Under the pieces are notes generated by a model. It saw only the letters and a program-made list of their open reading frames with translations, was not told where the DNA came from and ran no database searches. Positions 41,068-52,777 of a stretch of 55,612 bases of DNA are shown here, piece by piece. Source of the DNA: Rhodoferax sp. (GTDB lineage Bacteria; Pseudomonadota; Gammaproteobacteria; Burkholderiales; Burkholderiaceae_C); the NCBI GenBank assembly GCA_030685025.1, contig JAUXWC010000186.1, positions 1 through 55,612 on the forward strand, written 5' to 3'. The stretch's first letter is position 1, and every line of letters starts with the position of its first letter. A program made the position numbers and the translations under genes.

Positions 41068-42144
41068 ATGACTCACCCGATCTACACCCGAGCCCAGGCG
41101 CTGCCCGACATCCTGAACCAGCGCATCGTCATTCTGGACGGCGCCATGGGCACCATGATTCAGCGCTTCAAACTTGGCGAGGAGCAATACCGCGGCGCCG
41201 GCGGGCCGCAGTCGAGTGGCCAGTACGAGCGCTTGCGGGATCACAAGAAGGACGTCAAGGGCAATAACGAGCTGTTGTCGCTGACACGCCCGGATGTCAT
41301 CTCCGACATTCACGAGCGCTACCTTGCTGCCGGTGCGGACCTGATCGAGACCAATACCTTTGGCGCCACATCGGTGGCGCAAGCCGATTACGACATGGCG
41401 CATCTGGCGCGCGAGATGAACCTGGCTTCGGCCAAGCTGGCGCGCGCCGCCTGCGACAAGTTCTCGACCCCGGACAAGCCACGTTTTGTGGCCGGGGCGC
41501 TGGGCCCCACGCCCAAGACGGCCAGCATCAGCCCGGACGTCAACGACCCGGGCGCGCGCAATGTCACCTTTGAAGAGTTGCGCGCCGCTTATTACGAGCA
41601 GGTGCAGGCCCTGGTAGAAGGGGGCAGCGACCTATTGTTGGTTGAGACCATCTTCGACACCCTCAACGCCAAGGCCGCCTTGTTCGCCATCGACGAATAT
41701 TTCGAGGCCTCGGGCGAGCGCTTGCCGCTGATCATCAGCGGCACCGTGACCGATGCCTCCGGTCGCATCCTCAGCGGCCAGACCGTCACCGCCTTTTGGT
41801 ACAGCGTGCGCCACGCGCAACCGCTGGCGATTGGTCTGAACTGCGCTCTCGGCGCGGCGCTGATGCGCCCCTACATTCAGGAGCTGAACCGGGTCGCGCC
41901 TGACACCTTCATCAGTTGCTACCCCAATGCAGGATTGCCCAACCCCATGAGTGATACCGGCTTTGACGAGACTCCAGAAGTGACTTCGCGCCTGGTGCGC
42001 GAGTTTGCCCAGGAAGGACTGGTCAACATCGTGGGCGGTTGTTGTGGCACCACCCCGGCGCACATCGAAGCCATTGGCCGCGCTGTCGGCCCCTTGCCAG
42101 CACGCAGCTTGCGGCGCCAGTTCTTCTACAAAGAAGCGGCCTGA
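41068..42144 (+). CDS. metH: methionine synthase, homocysteine-binding part (split MetH, N-terminal half)
   Basis: A 358-residue protein matching the first module of cobalamin-dependent Met[39 protein letters not shown], the first zinc Cys in [15 protein letters not shown] near residue 257 and the zinc Cys pair in [20 protein letters not shown] near 324. It holds and deprotonates homocysteine. The remaining modules are in the next gene, a split common in Burkholderiales. The ATG at 41068 is used because an upstream in-frame extension has no family match. An SAH riboswitch lies between the halves. Confidence 0.93.
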   Translation: MTHPIYTRAQALPDILNQRIVILDGAMGTMIQRFKLGEEQYRGAGGPQSSGQYERLRDHKKDVKGNNELLSLTRPDVISDIHERYLAAGADLIETNTFGATSVAQADYDMAHLAREMNLASAKLARAACDKFSTPDKPRFVAGALGPTPKTASISPDVNDPGARNVTFEELRAAYYEQVQALVEGGSDLLLVETIFDTLNAKAALFAIDEYFEASGERLPLIISGTVTDASGRILSGQTVTAFWYSVRHAQPLAIGLNCALGAALMRPYIQELNRVAPDTFISCYPNAGLPNPMSDTGFDETPEVTSRLVREFAQEGLVNIVGGCCGTTPAHIEAIGRAVGPLPARSLRRQFFYKEAA

Positions 42145-42172
42145 GGCGGCTTGGCCAGTAAAATACTGGCAA

Positions 42173-42238
42173 TCCAAGGAGCGTTGCAGCGCGGGTCGGT
42201 GACCCGTGTCAGGCTTGGATGTCCCAACGGCGCTCACC
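42173..42238 (+). ncRNA. S-adenosylhomocysteine (SAH) riboswitch
   Basis: The sequence has the SAH aptamer layout: CCAAGGAGCG (42174-42183), TTGCAGC, a variable GGGTC/GACCC hairpin, then GTCAGGCTTGG (42208-42218) pairing back to CCAAGG, and AACGGCGCTCAC (42225-42236) forming the pseudoknot with GAGCG. These are the hallmark conserved blocks. SAH riboswitches turn on genes that remove SAH or remethylate homocysteine. It lies 21 bases before the second metH gene, so it controls that half apart from the first. Confidence 0.9.
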
Positions 42239-42259
42239 TACCCCACCCAGGTGAGAAGC

Positions 42260-45055
<2,796 letters not shown>

Positions 45056-45256
45056 GCCAGCGTGGCGCTGGCGGCGGCCAGGGCACGGGCGACCCCACCC
45101 GAATCCGACGAGCCAGCCGAGAGTCTGCCCCTACTCACCCACGAACTGCCCGAGGCGCAGCGTCGGCCGCGCAGTCACTGCCGGAGCGTGAGCGATCAAA
45201 TGGGAATTGCTCATGAGGCACGACCTTGAGACGATCCCGAACGAGGCCTGGGCGGT

Positions 45257-45294
45257 TTGCGGAAATTAACTTACCGCCTTACAATTCGCCTTAC
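45257..45294 (+). promoter_or_regulatory. vapBC promoter and operator repeats
   Basis: TTGCGG (45257-45262), 17 bases, then TACAAT (45280-45285) gives a good sigma70 promoter. Two direct copies of CGCCTTAC (45275-45282 and 45287-45294), 12 bases apart, overlap the -10 and the start point, fitting repression by the AbrB-type antitoxin. Confidence 0.65.
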
Positions 45295-45314
45295 TTATCT
45301 GACAGAAAGATGCC

Positions 45315-45626
45315 ATGGAAACTGCCACGCTCTCAAGCAAGGGGCAACTCGTCATCCCCAGAAAAGTTCGCGAGTCGGCCAACCTATCGGCAGGCGATGC
45401 CTTTGCCGTGGTCTACGCCCAGGGGGAAATTCGTCTGCGCCCCCTGGCACAAACCAAAGCTGGCAGCACCATTGATGCCGTAGCGGGCTGCCTGGCCAAG
45501 ACCACAAGCCCCAGACTCAAACCACTGTCCGACGCGCAAACGCAGGCCACCATCAAAGCCCGCCTGAGGGCCGAAGACGATGCCACCATGCGCCCCGCCC
45601 GGCCATCGGCAAAGCCTGCCGCATGA
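45315..45626 (+). CDS. vapB: VapB/AbrB-type antitoxin
   Basis: A 103-residue protein. The first 45 residues form a SpoVT/AbrB swapped-hairpin domain: METATLSSKGQLVIPRKVRE, SANLSAGDAFAVVYAQGEIR. The C-terminal half is a polar, probably unstructured toxin-binding tail (LSDAQTQATIKARLRAEDDA). It overlaps the PIN toxin gene by four bases (ATGA), indicating translational coupling. It should bind the CGCCTTAC repeats upstream. The module follows the 3' end of metH and is bracketed by a duplicate of that end. Confidence 0.88.
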   Translation: METATLSSKGQLVIPRKVRESANLSAGDAFAVVYAQGEIRLRPLAQTKAGSTIDAVAGCLAKTTSPRLKPLSDAQTQATIKARLRAEDDATMRPARPSAKPAA

Positions 45627-46015
45627 TTGCGCTGGACACCAATCTGCTGGCCCGACTGCTGTTGCAAGACGATGCGGCTCAGCATGCACGCGTCAAGGCA
45701 CTTTTCAAAACCCGCCAAACTTTTACCGCACCGGTTACGGTGCTGCTGGAACTGGTGTGGGTGCTGGAATCCAGAGGCTGTGGCCCGCAACAAGTGAGCC
45801 AAGGCCTGACGGCGCTGCTCGATCTGCCCAATTTCAAGACTGACCAGGCCAACGCCGTGCGCGACGCACTGCACAGCTATGCTGCAGGAATGGGCTTCGC
45901 CGATGCCCTTCACTTGGCTTTGAGCGCAAGTCATCAAAAGTTCATGACGTTTGACAAGGCATTTGCGAAACTGGCCAAGAAAATGGGCAAGCAACCTGAA
46001 GTAGTGGCTGCCTGA
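45623..46015 (+). CDS. vapC: VapC-type PIN-domain toxin
   Basis: A 130-residue PIN-domain protein: MIALDTNLLARLLLQDDAAQ with the first catalytic Asp at residue 5, LLELVWVLESRGCG with a Glu near 43, GFADALHLALSASHQKFMTF with the third acidic residue, and TFDKAFAKLAKKMG. The acidic quartet supports a Mg-dependent ribonuclease. VapC toxins cut tRNA or rRNA; the target of this one is unknown. It starts inside the last codons of vapB. The duplicated metH tail follows after 45 bases. Confidence 0.9.
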   Translation: MIALDTNLLARLLLQDDAAQHARVKALFKTRQTFTAPVTVLLELVWVLESRGCGPQQVSQGLTALLDLPNFKTDQANAVRDALHSYAAGMGFADALHLALSASHQKFMTFDKAFAKLAKKMGKQPEVVAA

Positions 46016-46060
46016 AAGGAAGTCAACCCACCACACAGCCCAAGCTGAACTGCCCCGACC

Positions 46061-46108
46061 CATGAGTGAGCAGATGGTGCAGCGGCTGCTTGCTCCGAAT
46101 TTGTGAGC
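46061..46108 (+). repeat. right copy of 48-bp imperfect direct repeat (metH 3' end)
   Basis: This non-coding remnant would read [14 protein letters not shown] and stop. Most differences from the metH copy are synonymous codon changes (CGG for AGA, CTG for TTG, CAG for CAA). This suggests that one of the copies came from a related but different metH gene rather than by local duplication. Confidence 0.9.
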
Positions 46109-46244
46109 GCGCTGTGTTGCGGGCCGGTGGTGCCGGCCTCTTTCGCACCGATAAGCGACAGGCGGGGCGTTTTCGATTGGGGTTTGCCCCAGCCACTGCG
46201 CTTTTTTTCGCTTTGACTGCGGTGGCTGACCCTACACTCGGCCC

Positions 46245-47714
46245 ATGTCGTCGTTGTACCTTGAGCACTTTGGACTGAGCAAACCGCCGTTTCAGATCAC
46301 GCCGGACCTGGATTTCTTCTTTTCCGGTGGGCGCCGGGGCGACATTCTCTCGGCCCTGCTGCATGTGGCCGCGCACGATGAAGGCATCATCACCCTGGTG
46401 GCCGAGGTCGGCAGCGGCAAGACGCTGCTGGCGCGGCTGATGATCAGCCGCCTGGGCGCGGCGGTCTGCGCCGTTTACCTGGCCAACCCCTGCTTCAGCC
46501 GCGACGAGATCATCGCGGCGATCGGGCGCGATCTGGGCTTGACCGACATGGGCAGCTCGATCGAGGGCAAGCTGGCGCTACTGCGTGACGAGTTGTTGCG
46601 CCGCCACGCCGCCGGCCAACGTGTGTTGCTGGTGATCGACGAGGCGCATGCCATGCCGGCTGAATCGCTGGAAGAGGTGCGCCTGCTCTCCAATCTGGAG
46701 ACCGGCCAGCACAAACTAGTCAACATCATGCTGTTCGGGCAACCCGAACTCGATGGCCTGTTGGCCGAACCCCGCCTGCGCCAGGTGCGCGACCGGGTGA
46801 TTCACCGCTTCGTGTTGCCGCCCTTGCAGGCGGACGAAGCCAGCGCCTATATCGACCATCGCTTGCGCGCGGCCGGTTGGCACGGTGCCCGGCTGTTCGG
46901 TGCGGCCGCCCTGGCGCGACTGGTCAAGGCTTCCGAGGGCCGGGCTCGGCGCATCAACTTGTTGGCCGACAAGGCCTTGCTGGCGGCCTACGCCCAAGGT
47001 GCACGCGGCGTGGAGGGCGCGCACGTTGCCAGCGCGGTACAGGAGTTGCCAGTTGATCGACCGGCACCTGCCGCAGGTCAACACGAGCGCTGGCGGATGC
47101 TGGCCACCAGCCTCGCCCTGGCGTTGCTGATGACGACGGCGGCGATAGCCGCCCTGGGCTGGTACCGAAGCGCCGCCCCCACCTTGACCGCGAAGACTTC
47201 GGCGCCGCCTGCCACCACGCCCACAGCCCCCACACCGCCCACGGTACCCGCCAATCCAGCGGCCATCCAGACCCCACCGGCCATACCAGCCAGCACCGTT
47301 GCTCCGCCGGTTATTGCCATCGCGTCGAATCCCGTTAACGCGGCACCCCCTGTCCCGCCTGCCGTGCCCGTGCCCGCACCACCACTCAGCACCGACCTGC
47401 AAGCCGTGCTGGAGCGCACCCAAACCTGGTTGCGCCGCGCCGACCTGGATGGCTACACTATTCAACTGGCGGCCCTGCCTTCGACCACCGGTCTGGATGC
47501 CTACCTGGCGCAAGTGGCCTCACAGGCGGACGCAGCGCAGATGTACGCGCAGCACAGTGTTTACAAAGGCAAGACTTACGTGTCGGTGTATCTTGGCAAC
47601 TTCGACTCTCACCGCGCGGCGGCACTCGTCATCGAGGGCTTGCCGGCCGACCTGAAGAACAACCGACCATTGGTGCGAACATGGACCAAGATTAAACAGG
47701 ATCAAAAGCCGTGA
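46245..47714 (+). CDS. mshM: MSHA pilus biogenesis ATPase MshM with C-terminal SPOR domain
   Basis: A 489-residue protein. The AAA domain of the ExeA/MshM type starts YLEHFGLSKPPFQITPDLDF, with Walker A VAEVGSGKTLLARL and Walker B VLLVIDEAHAMPAESLEEVR. A membrane helix (MLATSLALALLMTTAAIAAL) near residue 290 leads to a Pro/Ala-rich linker and a SPOR-like domain (GYTIQLAALPSTTGLDAYLA; YVSVYLGNFDSHRAAALVI) that could bind peptidoglycan. Such proteins help the secretin assemble through the cell wall. It opens the pilus operon; the next gene overlaps its stop by four bases. Confidence 0.88.
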   Translation: MSSLYLEHFGLSKPPFQITPDLDFFFSGGRRGDILSALLHVAAHDEGIITLVAEVGSGKTLLARLMISRLGAAVCAVYLANPCFSRDEIIAAIGRDLGLTDMGSSIEGKLALLRDELLRRHAAGQRVLLVIDEAHAMPAESLEEVRLLSNLETGQHKLVNIMLFGQPELDGLLAEPRLRQVRDRVIHRFVLPPLQADEASAYIDHRLRAAGWHGARLFGAAALARLVKASEGRARRINLLADKALLAAYAQGARGVEGAHVASAVQELPVDRPAPAAGQHERWRMLATSLALALLMTTAAIAALGWYRSAAPTLTAKTSAPPATTPTAPTPPTVPANPAAIQTPPAIPASTVAPPVIAIASNPVNAAPPVPPAVPVPAPPLSTDLQAVLERTQTWLRRADLDGYTIQLAALPSTTGLDAYLAQVASQADAAQMYAQHSVYKGKTYVSVYLGNFDSHRAAALVIEGLPADLKNNRPLVRTWTKIKQDQKP

Positions 47715-49600
47715 CGTCTTATCCCGTGTGTGATGCCTTGTCCGTCGCCCATGCTCCCAAGCTGGAGCGGGGATTGTTTCTGGGTTTGTTGGCCTTGTTG
47801 GGTGCCTGTGCCGCCCCTCCCGCGCCACCGCCGTCGGCCCAGCACCTCACACCGGGACCCCAGGTCGCCGGCCGTGTGCCCGACTTTGCGGTCGCCCCGC
47901 CGCTGCCCCGGCCGCCACGCCCCAGCGTGCGCCAGGAGCTCTACAGCGTGGTGATGAGCAACGTCAACGTGCAAGACCTGCTGTTTGCCTTGGCACGCGA
48001 CGCCAAGCTGAATGTGGACATCCACCCCAGCATCACCGGCACGGTGACCATGAACGTGCACGACCAGACCCTCACCGAGATACTGGATCGAGTGGCCAGG
48101 CAGGTGGACCTGCGTTACGAGATGGAGGGCAAGAACCTCTCCATCCAGCCAGACTCGCCCTATCTGAAGCACTACCGGGTCGACTATCCCAATATTCAGC
48201 GGGACGTCAAGACCACCATTGGGACGTCTTCGAGTGCGGCCAGCACCGGAGGGGCGGGCGGGGGCGGTGGGGGCAGCAATGGTTCGAGTACCGCCATCGA
48301 GAACACCTCCAATAACCGGTTCTGGGCTTCGCTGATTGCCAACCTGACGGATTTGCTGCGCGAAACCGACAAGATTCTTCCTGAAGGCAACAGCGAAACC
48401 GTGACCCAGCAGGCGGCCGTGCAGAGCACCACCGGCACTGGGACGCCTGGCCCAGCGACACGCGCCTCCAACACCAGCAGTCCGGCCGTTGCCGCTGCCC
48501 GTGCGCTAGCCAGCAGCGTCCTTCCGGCTGCCTTGACGTCCGCTGGCACCTCGGTGGTGCGGCGCAGCACTTTCCGCGAAGCGGCGTCAGTGATTGCGCA
48601 CCCCGAAACCGGCAACGTGAGCGTGCGCGCCACTCAGAGTCAGCATGCGAAGGTGCGTGAGTTCATCGACCGGGTGCTGAGTTCGGCGCGGCGCCAGGTA
48701 TTGATCGAGGCCACCATTGTTGAAGTGGACCTGTCCAACCGCTACCAGCAAGGCATTGACTGGTCGGTCCTTCAAACCGGCGGTGCCAACGCTGGTTCGA
48801 GCATCACACTGAGACCAGCGGGCGACGCCTCGGTGCTGCAGACCGGTGGCGTGGTGGGTTCCATGGCGTCATTGGGCTTCAAGCAGTTTCGCCTCTGGGG
48901 TGGTGACACGGACCTGTCGGCCATGCTCAGTTTGCTGGAGTCATTTGGCACCATGCGCGTGCTCTCCAGTCCCAAAGTATCGGTGCTCAACAACCAGACC
49001 AGTGTGCTCAAGGTGGTGGACAACAAGGTCTATTTTTCGATCTCGGTCACACCCGGAACCGCTGCCACCGCAACGGCTGCGGCAACAGCGGCCACCTACA
49101 CGACCACCATCAACACGGTACCGATCGGTTTTCTGATGACCGTGGTACCCCAGATCAGCGAAGGCAACGAAGTCACGCTCAACCTGCGTCCGACCATCAG
49201 CCGCATCACCGGCTACGCCACCGATCCCAACCCGGTGCTGGCGCAAAACAACGTGATTAACCGCATTCCCGAAGTTCAGACGCGCGAGATCGAGTCCATC
49301 CTTCGCGTGCAGTCAGGCGACATTGCCGTGCTGGGCGGCCTGATGCAAGACGCCCGTAACAAGGATTCCGACGAGGTGCCTGGGCTTAATCGGGTGTCCA
49401 TGCTGGGTGAGCTGTTCAAGTACCGCAATGACAGTAACCGCAAGACCGAGTTGGTGATTTTCTTGCGTCCCACGGTGCTGATGGATGCGAGCATTGATGC
49501 TGACCTGAGGGACTTCCGCTCGACCTTGCCCAACTCCATTGAGGCTATGCGGGGAATGGGCGACGCCGGCCAGCCCACCCCTCCCTCCGCCCGGAACTAA
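47711..49600 (+). CDS. mshL: MSHA pilus secretin MshL, outer membrane channel
   Basis: A 629-residue protein with a lipoprotein-like signal (LFLGLLALLGACAAPP). The N-terminal STN/N0 region has VNVQDLLFALARDAKLNVDI, and a Gly/Ser/Thr-rich loop lies at about residues 175-200. The secretin core has RQVLIEATIVEVDLSNRYQQ, MRVLSSPKVSVLNNQTSVLK, VPQISEGNEVTLNLRPTISR and DIAVLGGLMQDARN. It forms the outer membrane pore for the pilus. The start overlaps mshM by four bases, and mshN begins two bases after its stop. Confidence 0.9.
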   Translation: MTSYPVCDALSVAHAPKLERGLFLGLLALLGACAAPPAPPPSAQHLTPGPQVAGRVPDFAVAPPLPRPPRPSVRQELYSVVMSNVNVQDLLFALARDAKLNVDIHPSITGTVTMNVHDQTLTEILDRVARQVDLRYEMEGKNLSIQPDSPYLKHYRVDYPNIQRDVKTTIGTSSSAASTGGAGGGGGGSNGSSTAIENTSNNRFWASLIANLTDLLRETDKILPEGNSETVTQQAAVQSTTGTGTPGPATRASNTSSPAVAAARALASSVLPAALTSAGTSVVRRSTFREAASVIAHPETGNVSVRATQSQHAKVREFIDRVLSSARRQVLIEATIVEVDLSNRYQQGIDWSVLQTGGANAGSSITLRPAGDASVLQTGGVVGSMASLGFKQFRLWGGDTDLSAMLSLLESFGTMRVLSSPKVSVLNNQTSVLKVVDNKVYFSISVTPGTAATATAAATAATYTTTINTVPIGFLMTVVPQISEGNEVTLNLRPTISRITGYATDPNPVLAQNNVINRIPEVQTREIESILRVQSGDIAVLGGLMQDARNKDSDEVPGLNRVSMLGELFKYRNDSNRKTELVIFLRPTVLMDASIDADLRDFRSTLPNSIEAMRGMGDAGQPTPPSARN

Positions 49601-49602
49601 GC

Positions 49603-51066
49603 ATGAGTCTGTTGCTCGACGCCTTGAACCGGGCCAGCAAGGACAAGGCTGCGGCGGCTTCAGCGCAAGCGCCAAGTCCGTCCAAACCCGACGAGCCGCC
49701 CCTGACATCAACAGTGCCGGCGCCGGAGCCAACGGCCACGCTGCCCCCGATTCGTTCGGAGCCAGCTTCGACCACGCCGGTCCTGGAGTTGTCCCTGTCG
49801 CCGAATGCAGAGCCTCCGACGCAGGTCGATGCCTGGCACACCGAGAAAGCGGTGGCAACGCCGGACAAGCCCCTGATGGCCCCCTTCGTGTTGACCGAGC
49901 ACAGCCAGGCCACAAAACCCCCTCAAGTGCCACCCACGCCGGTGCCACTGCCTGCGGCGCCCACGCCACCGGCAGCGTCGAGCACGCAACCAAAGGCGCA
50001 AGCCGCGCCGCGTGTGGCGCAAGACATCGTGCGCGCCAAGACCCCTGCGGCGCGTGCCAAGCCGCCGCTGCGCTTGGTGATCCTGGGGAGCCTGGCGCTT
50101 ATGCTTTCGGCGGGTTTGGGTAGCGTGCTGATGGGTTGGTGGGGTGATCCAAGCACTTGGCTTCAGACCAGTGGTCTGGCCGGTTCGTCAAGCGTGGCGC
50201 CCACGGTGGCGGCTCGGCTGGAGCCGGCTGCGCCAGTACCTGTTGGCGTGGAGTCGGCCGCTGTGCCGGCAAGTGCTGCGGTGCTTGCATCGGCGCCGCC
50301 AACTCCGCCAACTCTGTCGGCCCAGCCACCCGTGCGCGTGGCCGCCGTACGCGCACAAGCGCTTGCCGATGCGCAGCCCCGCCAAGCCCCAGCCCCAGCC
50401 AGATCGGCAGCGCCACCCTTGGCAGGTCAAACGATGGTTCAAAGTCGCACGGCCGGTCCTTCCACGCTGGAGCTTGGCTACGCGGCCCTGGTTGAAGGCC
50501 GCCTGCCTGCCGCGGCGCAGGCCTACGGCCAAGCCTTGCTGGTCAATCCCGAGGAACGCGATGCACTGCTCGGGCTGGCCTACATTGCGCACCAGCAAGG
50601 GCGCGTGGAGGAGGCGCGGGGCTATTACCAGCGGGTGCTGCGCCAAGATCCTGGTAATCCGGTTGCCAGGTCGGGCCTGTTGGCCGTGACGGTGGTGGAT
50701 GACCCGCAGGCTGTGGCCAGCCGGTCGCGTGAAGTGGCGGAGCAAAATCCGGATTCCGGTGCGGCGCAATCGGCATTGGGGCATGCGATGGTTCGCGAGG
50801 GTCGCCTGGCTGACGCTCAGCAATTGTTTTACCGTGCACATCTGCTGGAGCCTGGCGTCGCCCAGCATGCCTTCAACCTTGCGGTGGCTTTGGATCGGCT
50901 GCACAAGTTCGACCCAGCGCGCGTGTACTACGAGCGCGCCCTAGCTCTATCGACGCGATCCGGCGGCGAGCGCTCAAGCGGCGTGCCGCAGTCGGTGGTG
51001 CAGACCCGGCTGGAGCAGTTGCGTGCCGCCAAGGTGACCAAGCCACTCGAGGTGGCGCATGAGTGA
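49603..51066 (+). CDS. mshN: MSHA biogenesis protein MshN, membrane-anchored TPR protein
   Basis: A 487-residue protein starting MSLLLDALNRASKDKAAAAS, a signature of MshN and related pilus factors. A long Pro/Ala-rich linker leads to one membrane helix (LRLVILGSLALMLSAGLGSV) near residue 160. After a second linker come TPR repeats from about residue 285 (GYAALVEGRLPAAAQAYGQA; ERDALLGLAYIAHQQGRVEE; AQSALGHAMVREGRLADAQQ). It probably scaffolds pilus assembly in the periplasm. It ends in an 8-base overlap with mshE. Confidence 0.85.
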   Translation: MSLLLDALNRASKDKAAAASAQAPSPSKPDEPPLTSTVPAPEPTATLPPIRSEPASTTPVLELSLSPNAEPPTQVDAWHTEKAVATPDKPLMAPFVLTEHSQATKPPQVPPTPVPLPAAPTPPAASSTQPKAQAAPRVAQDIVRAKTPAARAKPPLRLVILGSLALMLSAGLGSVLMGWWGDPSTWLQTSGLAGSSSVAPTVAARLEPAAPVPVGVESAAVPASAAVLASAPPTPPTLSAQPPVRVAAVRAQALADAQPRQAPAPARSAAPPLAGQTMVQSRTAGPSTLELGYAALVEGRLPAAAQAYGQALLVNPEERDALLGLAYIAHQQGRVEEARGYYQRVLRQDPGNPVARSGLLAVTVVDDPQAVASRSREVAEQNPDSGAAQSALGHAMVREGRLADAQQLFYRAHLLEPGVAQHAFNLAVALDRLHKFDPARVYYERALALSTRSGGERSSGVPQSVVQTRLEQLRAAKVTKPLEVAHE

Positions 51067-52777
51067 AGCACCCGGCAGCGCCGGCAAACCCCCGGTGCGG
51101 CTGGGCGACAAGCTGGTTGGCCTGGGGCTGATCACACTGGACCAGCTTCGGATCGCGCTGCAGGAGCAAAAAAGCACTGGCAAGCAGCTCGGCGAGGCCT
51201 TGCTGGCGCTGGGTTTTGTTACCGAAGACGCCATGCGCGCGGCACTGGCCGACAAGCTGGGTGAGCAGGCCATCAGCCTCAAGGGCATCGTGGCCGACCC
51301 AAGCGCCTTGGCCTTCATCCCCAAGGCCATGGCCAAGCGCCATTCGCTGTTCCCGGTCAGCCTGGACCTGCGCGACAACGAGCTGATCATTGCCAGCGCC
51401 AACCCCAACGACATCGTTGCCGCCGACCAAGTCAATGCATTGCTCGCTGGGGGCCCGCGCCCGCGCTGGCGCTTGGCCAGCAGTGCCGAGGTGCTGGGCG
51501 CCATCGAGCAGTTTTACGGCCATGAGTTGTCGATTGACGGCATCCTGCAGGAGCTGGAAACCGGCACCATCGACATGGCCAGCCTGATCCAGGAGGCCGA
51601 AGGCTACAGCCACCCGGTGGTGCGCCTCATTGACTCGCTGCTGGCCGATGCCACGCTGCGCGGCGCCTCCGACATTCACTTCGAACCCGAGCCGCAGTTC
51701 CTGCGCATTCGTTACCGCATTGACGGCGTGTTGCGCCAGGTGCGCTCCTTGCACATGCGTTACTGGTCAGCCATGGTGGTGCGCCTCAAGGTGATGGCGC
51801 GCATGAATATTGCCGAAACGCGTGCGCCGCAGGACGGCCGGATTTCGCTGTCCATCTCGGGGCGGCCGGTGGACTTTCGCTCCGCCGTGCAACCCACGAT
51901 TCATGGCGAGAACTTTGTGCTGCGCATTCTGGACCGCAAGCGCGGCATCGTGCCGATCACCGGTCTGGGCCTGTCCGAGACACAACTGACGCTGCTGCAA
52001 CTGATGTTGTCACGCCCGGAAGGCATCTTGCTGGTGACCGGCCCCACCGGTTCAGGCAAGACCACCACGCTGTATTCAATCCTGGGCCACCTCAACAGCG
52101 AAGGCGTCAACATCATGACGTTGGAGGACCCGGTGGAGTACCCGATGCCGGTGATCCGGCAGACCTCGTTATCGGACTCGGTCAAGATGGACTTTGCCGA
52201 AGGCATTCGCTCCATGATGCGCCAGGACCCCGACATTATTCTGGTCGGCGAGGTGCGCGACAAGGACACCGCCGAGATGGCGTTTCGCGCAGCCATGACC
52301 GGCCACCAGGTGTTCTCCACCTTGCATACCAACTCGGCCATCCGCTCCATTCCGCGCCTGGTGGACCTGGGCATCCAGCCCGATGTACTGGCGGGCAATG
52401 TGATCGGCATCGTGGCGCAGCGCTTGGTGCGCACCCTTTGCAAGGCCTGTAAGGCGCCGCACGCTCCCAGTCCGATCGAGCTGCAACTACTGCGTCTGAC
52501 GCCGGGCGAGACGGCCGGGGTGTACCGCCCGGTGGGCTGCCCCATTTGCGAGAACCAGGGCTACAAGGGCCGCATGTCGATTCTCGAACTGCTCAAGTTC
52601 GACGCCGAGCTTGACGAGCTCGTGACGCAGCGCGCCAGCCTCAAGACCCTGGGCGAATACCTGCGCCAGCACGGGTTCGTCAGCATGGCCGAAGACGGCA
52701 TGCGCCGCGTGCGCGAGGGGCTCACTACCGTCGAAGAGGTGGGTCGCGTGGTTGATCTCACGGAGTTGATCGGCTGA
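51059..52777 (+). CDS. mshE: MSHA pilus extension ATPase MshE (GspE/PilB family)
   Basis: A 572-residue protein. The N-terminal MshEN domain, which in characterised MshE proteins binds cyclic di-GMP, shows LGDKLVGLGLITLDQLRIAL and GKQLGEALLALGFVTEDAMR. The ATPase core has Walker A LLVTGPTGSGKTTTLYSILG, Walker B DIILVGEVRDKDTAEMAFRA and the Asp/His boxes, plus a zinc site CKACKAPH with CPICENQGYKG. It powers pilus extension from the cytoplasm. Cyclic di-GMP control is established for the family and not shown here. The stop codon is fused with the mshG start. Confidence 0.92.
   Translation: MSEAPGSAGKPPVRLGDKLVGLGLITLDQLRIALQEQKSTGKQLGEALLALGFVTEDAMRAALADKLGEQAISLKGIVADPSALAFIPKAMAKRHSLFPVSLDLRDNELIIASANPNDIVAADQVNALLAGGPRPRWRLASSAEVLGAIEQFYGHELSIDGILQELETGTIDMASLIQEAEGYSHPVVRLIDSLLADATLRGASDIHFEPEPQFLRIRYRIDGVLRQVRSLHMRYWSAMVVRLKVMARMNIAETRAPQDGRISLSISGRPVDFRSAVQPTIHGENFVLRILDRKRGIVPITGLGLSETQLTLLQLMLSRPEGILLVTGPTGSGKTTTLYSILGHLNSEGVNIMTLEDPVEYPMPVIRQTSLSDSVKMDFAEGIRSMMRQDPDIILVGEVRDKDTAEMAFRAAMTGHQVFSTLHTNSAIRSIPRLVDLGIQPDVLAGNVIGIVAQRLVRTLCKACKAPHAPSPIELQLLRLTPGETAGVYRPVGCPICENQGYKGRMSILELLKFDAELDELVTQRASLKTLGEYLRQHGFVSMAEDGMRRVREGLTTVEEVGRVVDLTELIG

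Noticed and set aside
42136-42172. Promoter (TAAAAT at 42159) just before the SAH riboswitch
   Set aside because: The -10 spacing to the aptamer fits, but no acceptable -35 exists and the boxes lie in a GCCAGTA/TACTGGC hairpin, so I did not list it.
45062-45229. 56-codon frame starting GTG between metH and vapB (VALAAARARATPPESDEP and on), considered as a transposase remnant
   Set aside because: No recognisable motif, no ribosome site and biased composition; probably non-coding DNA that came with the VapBC insertion.
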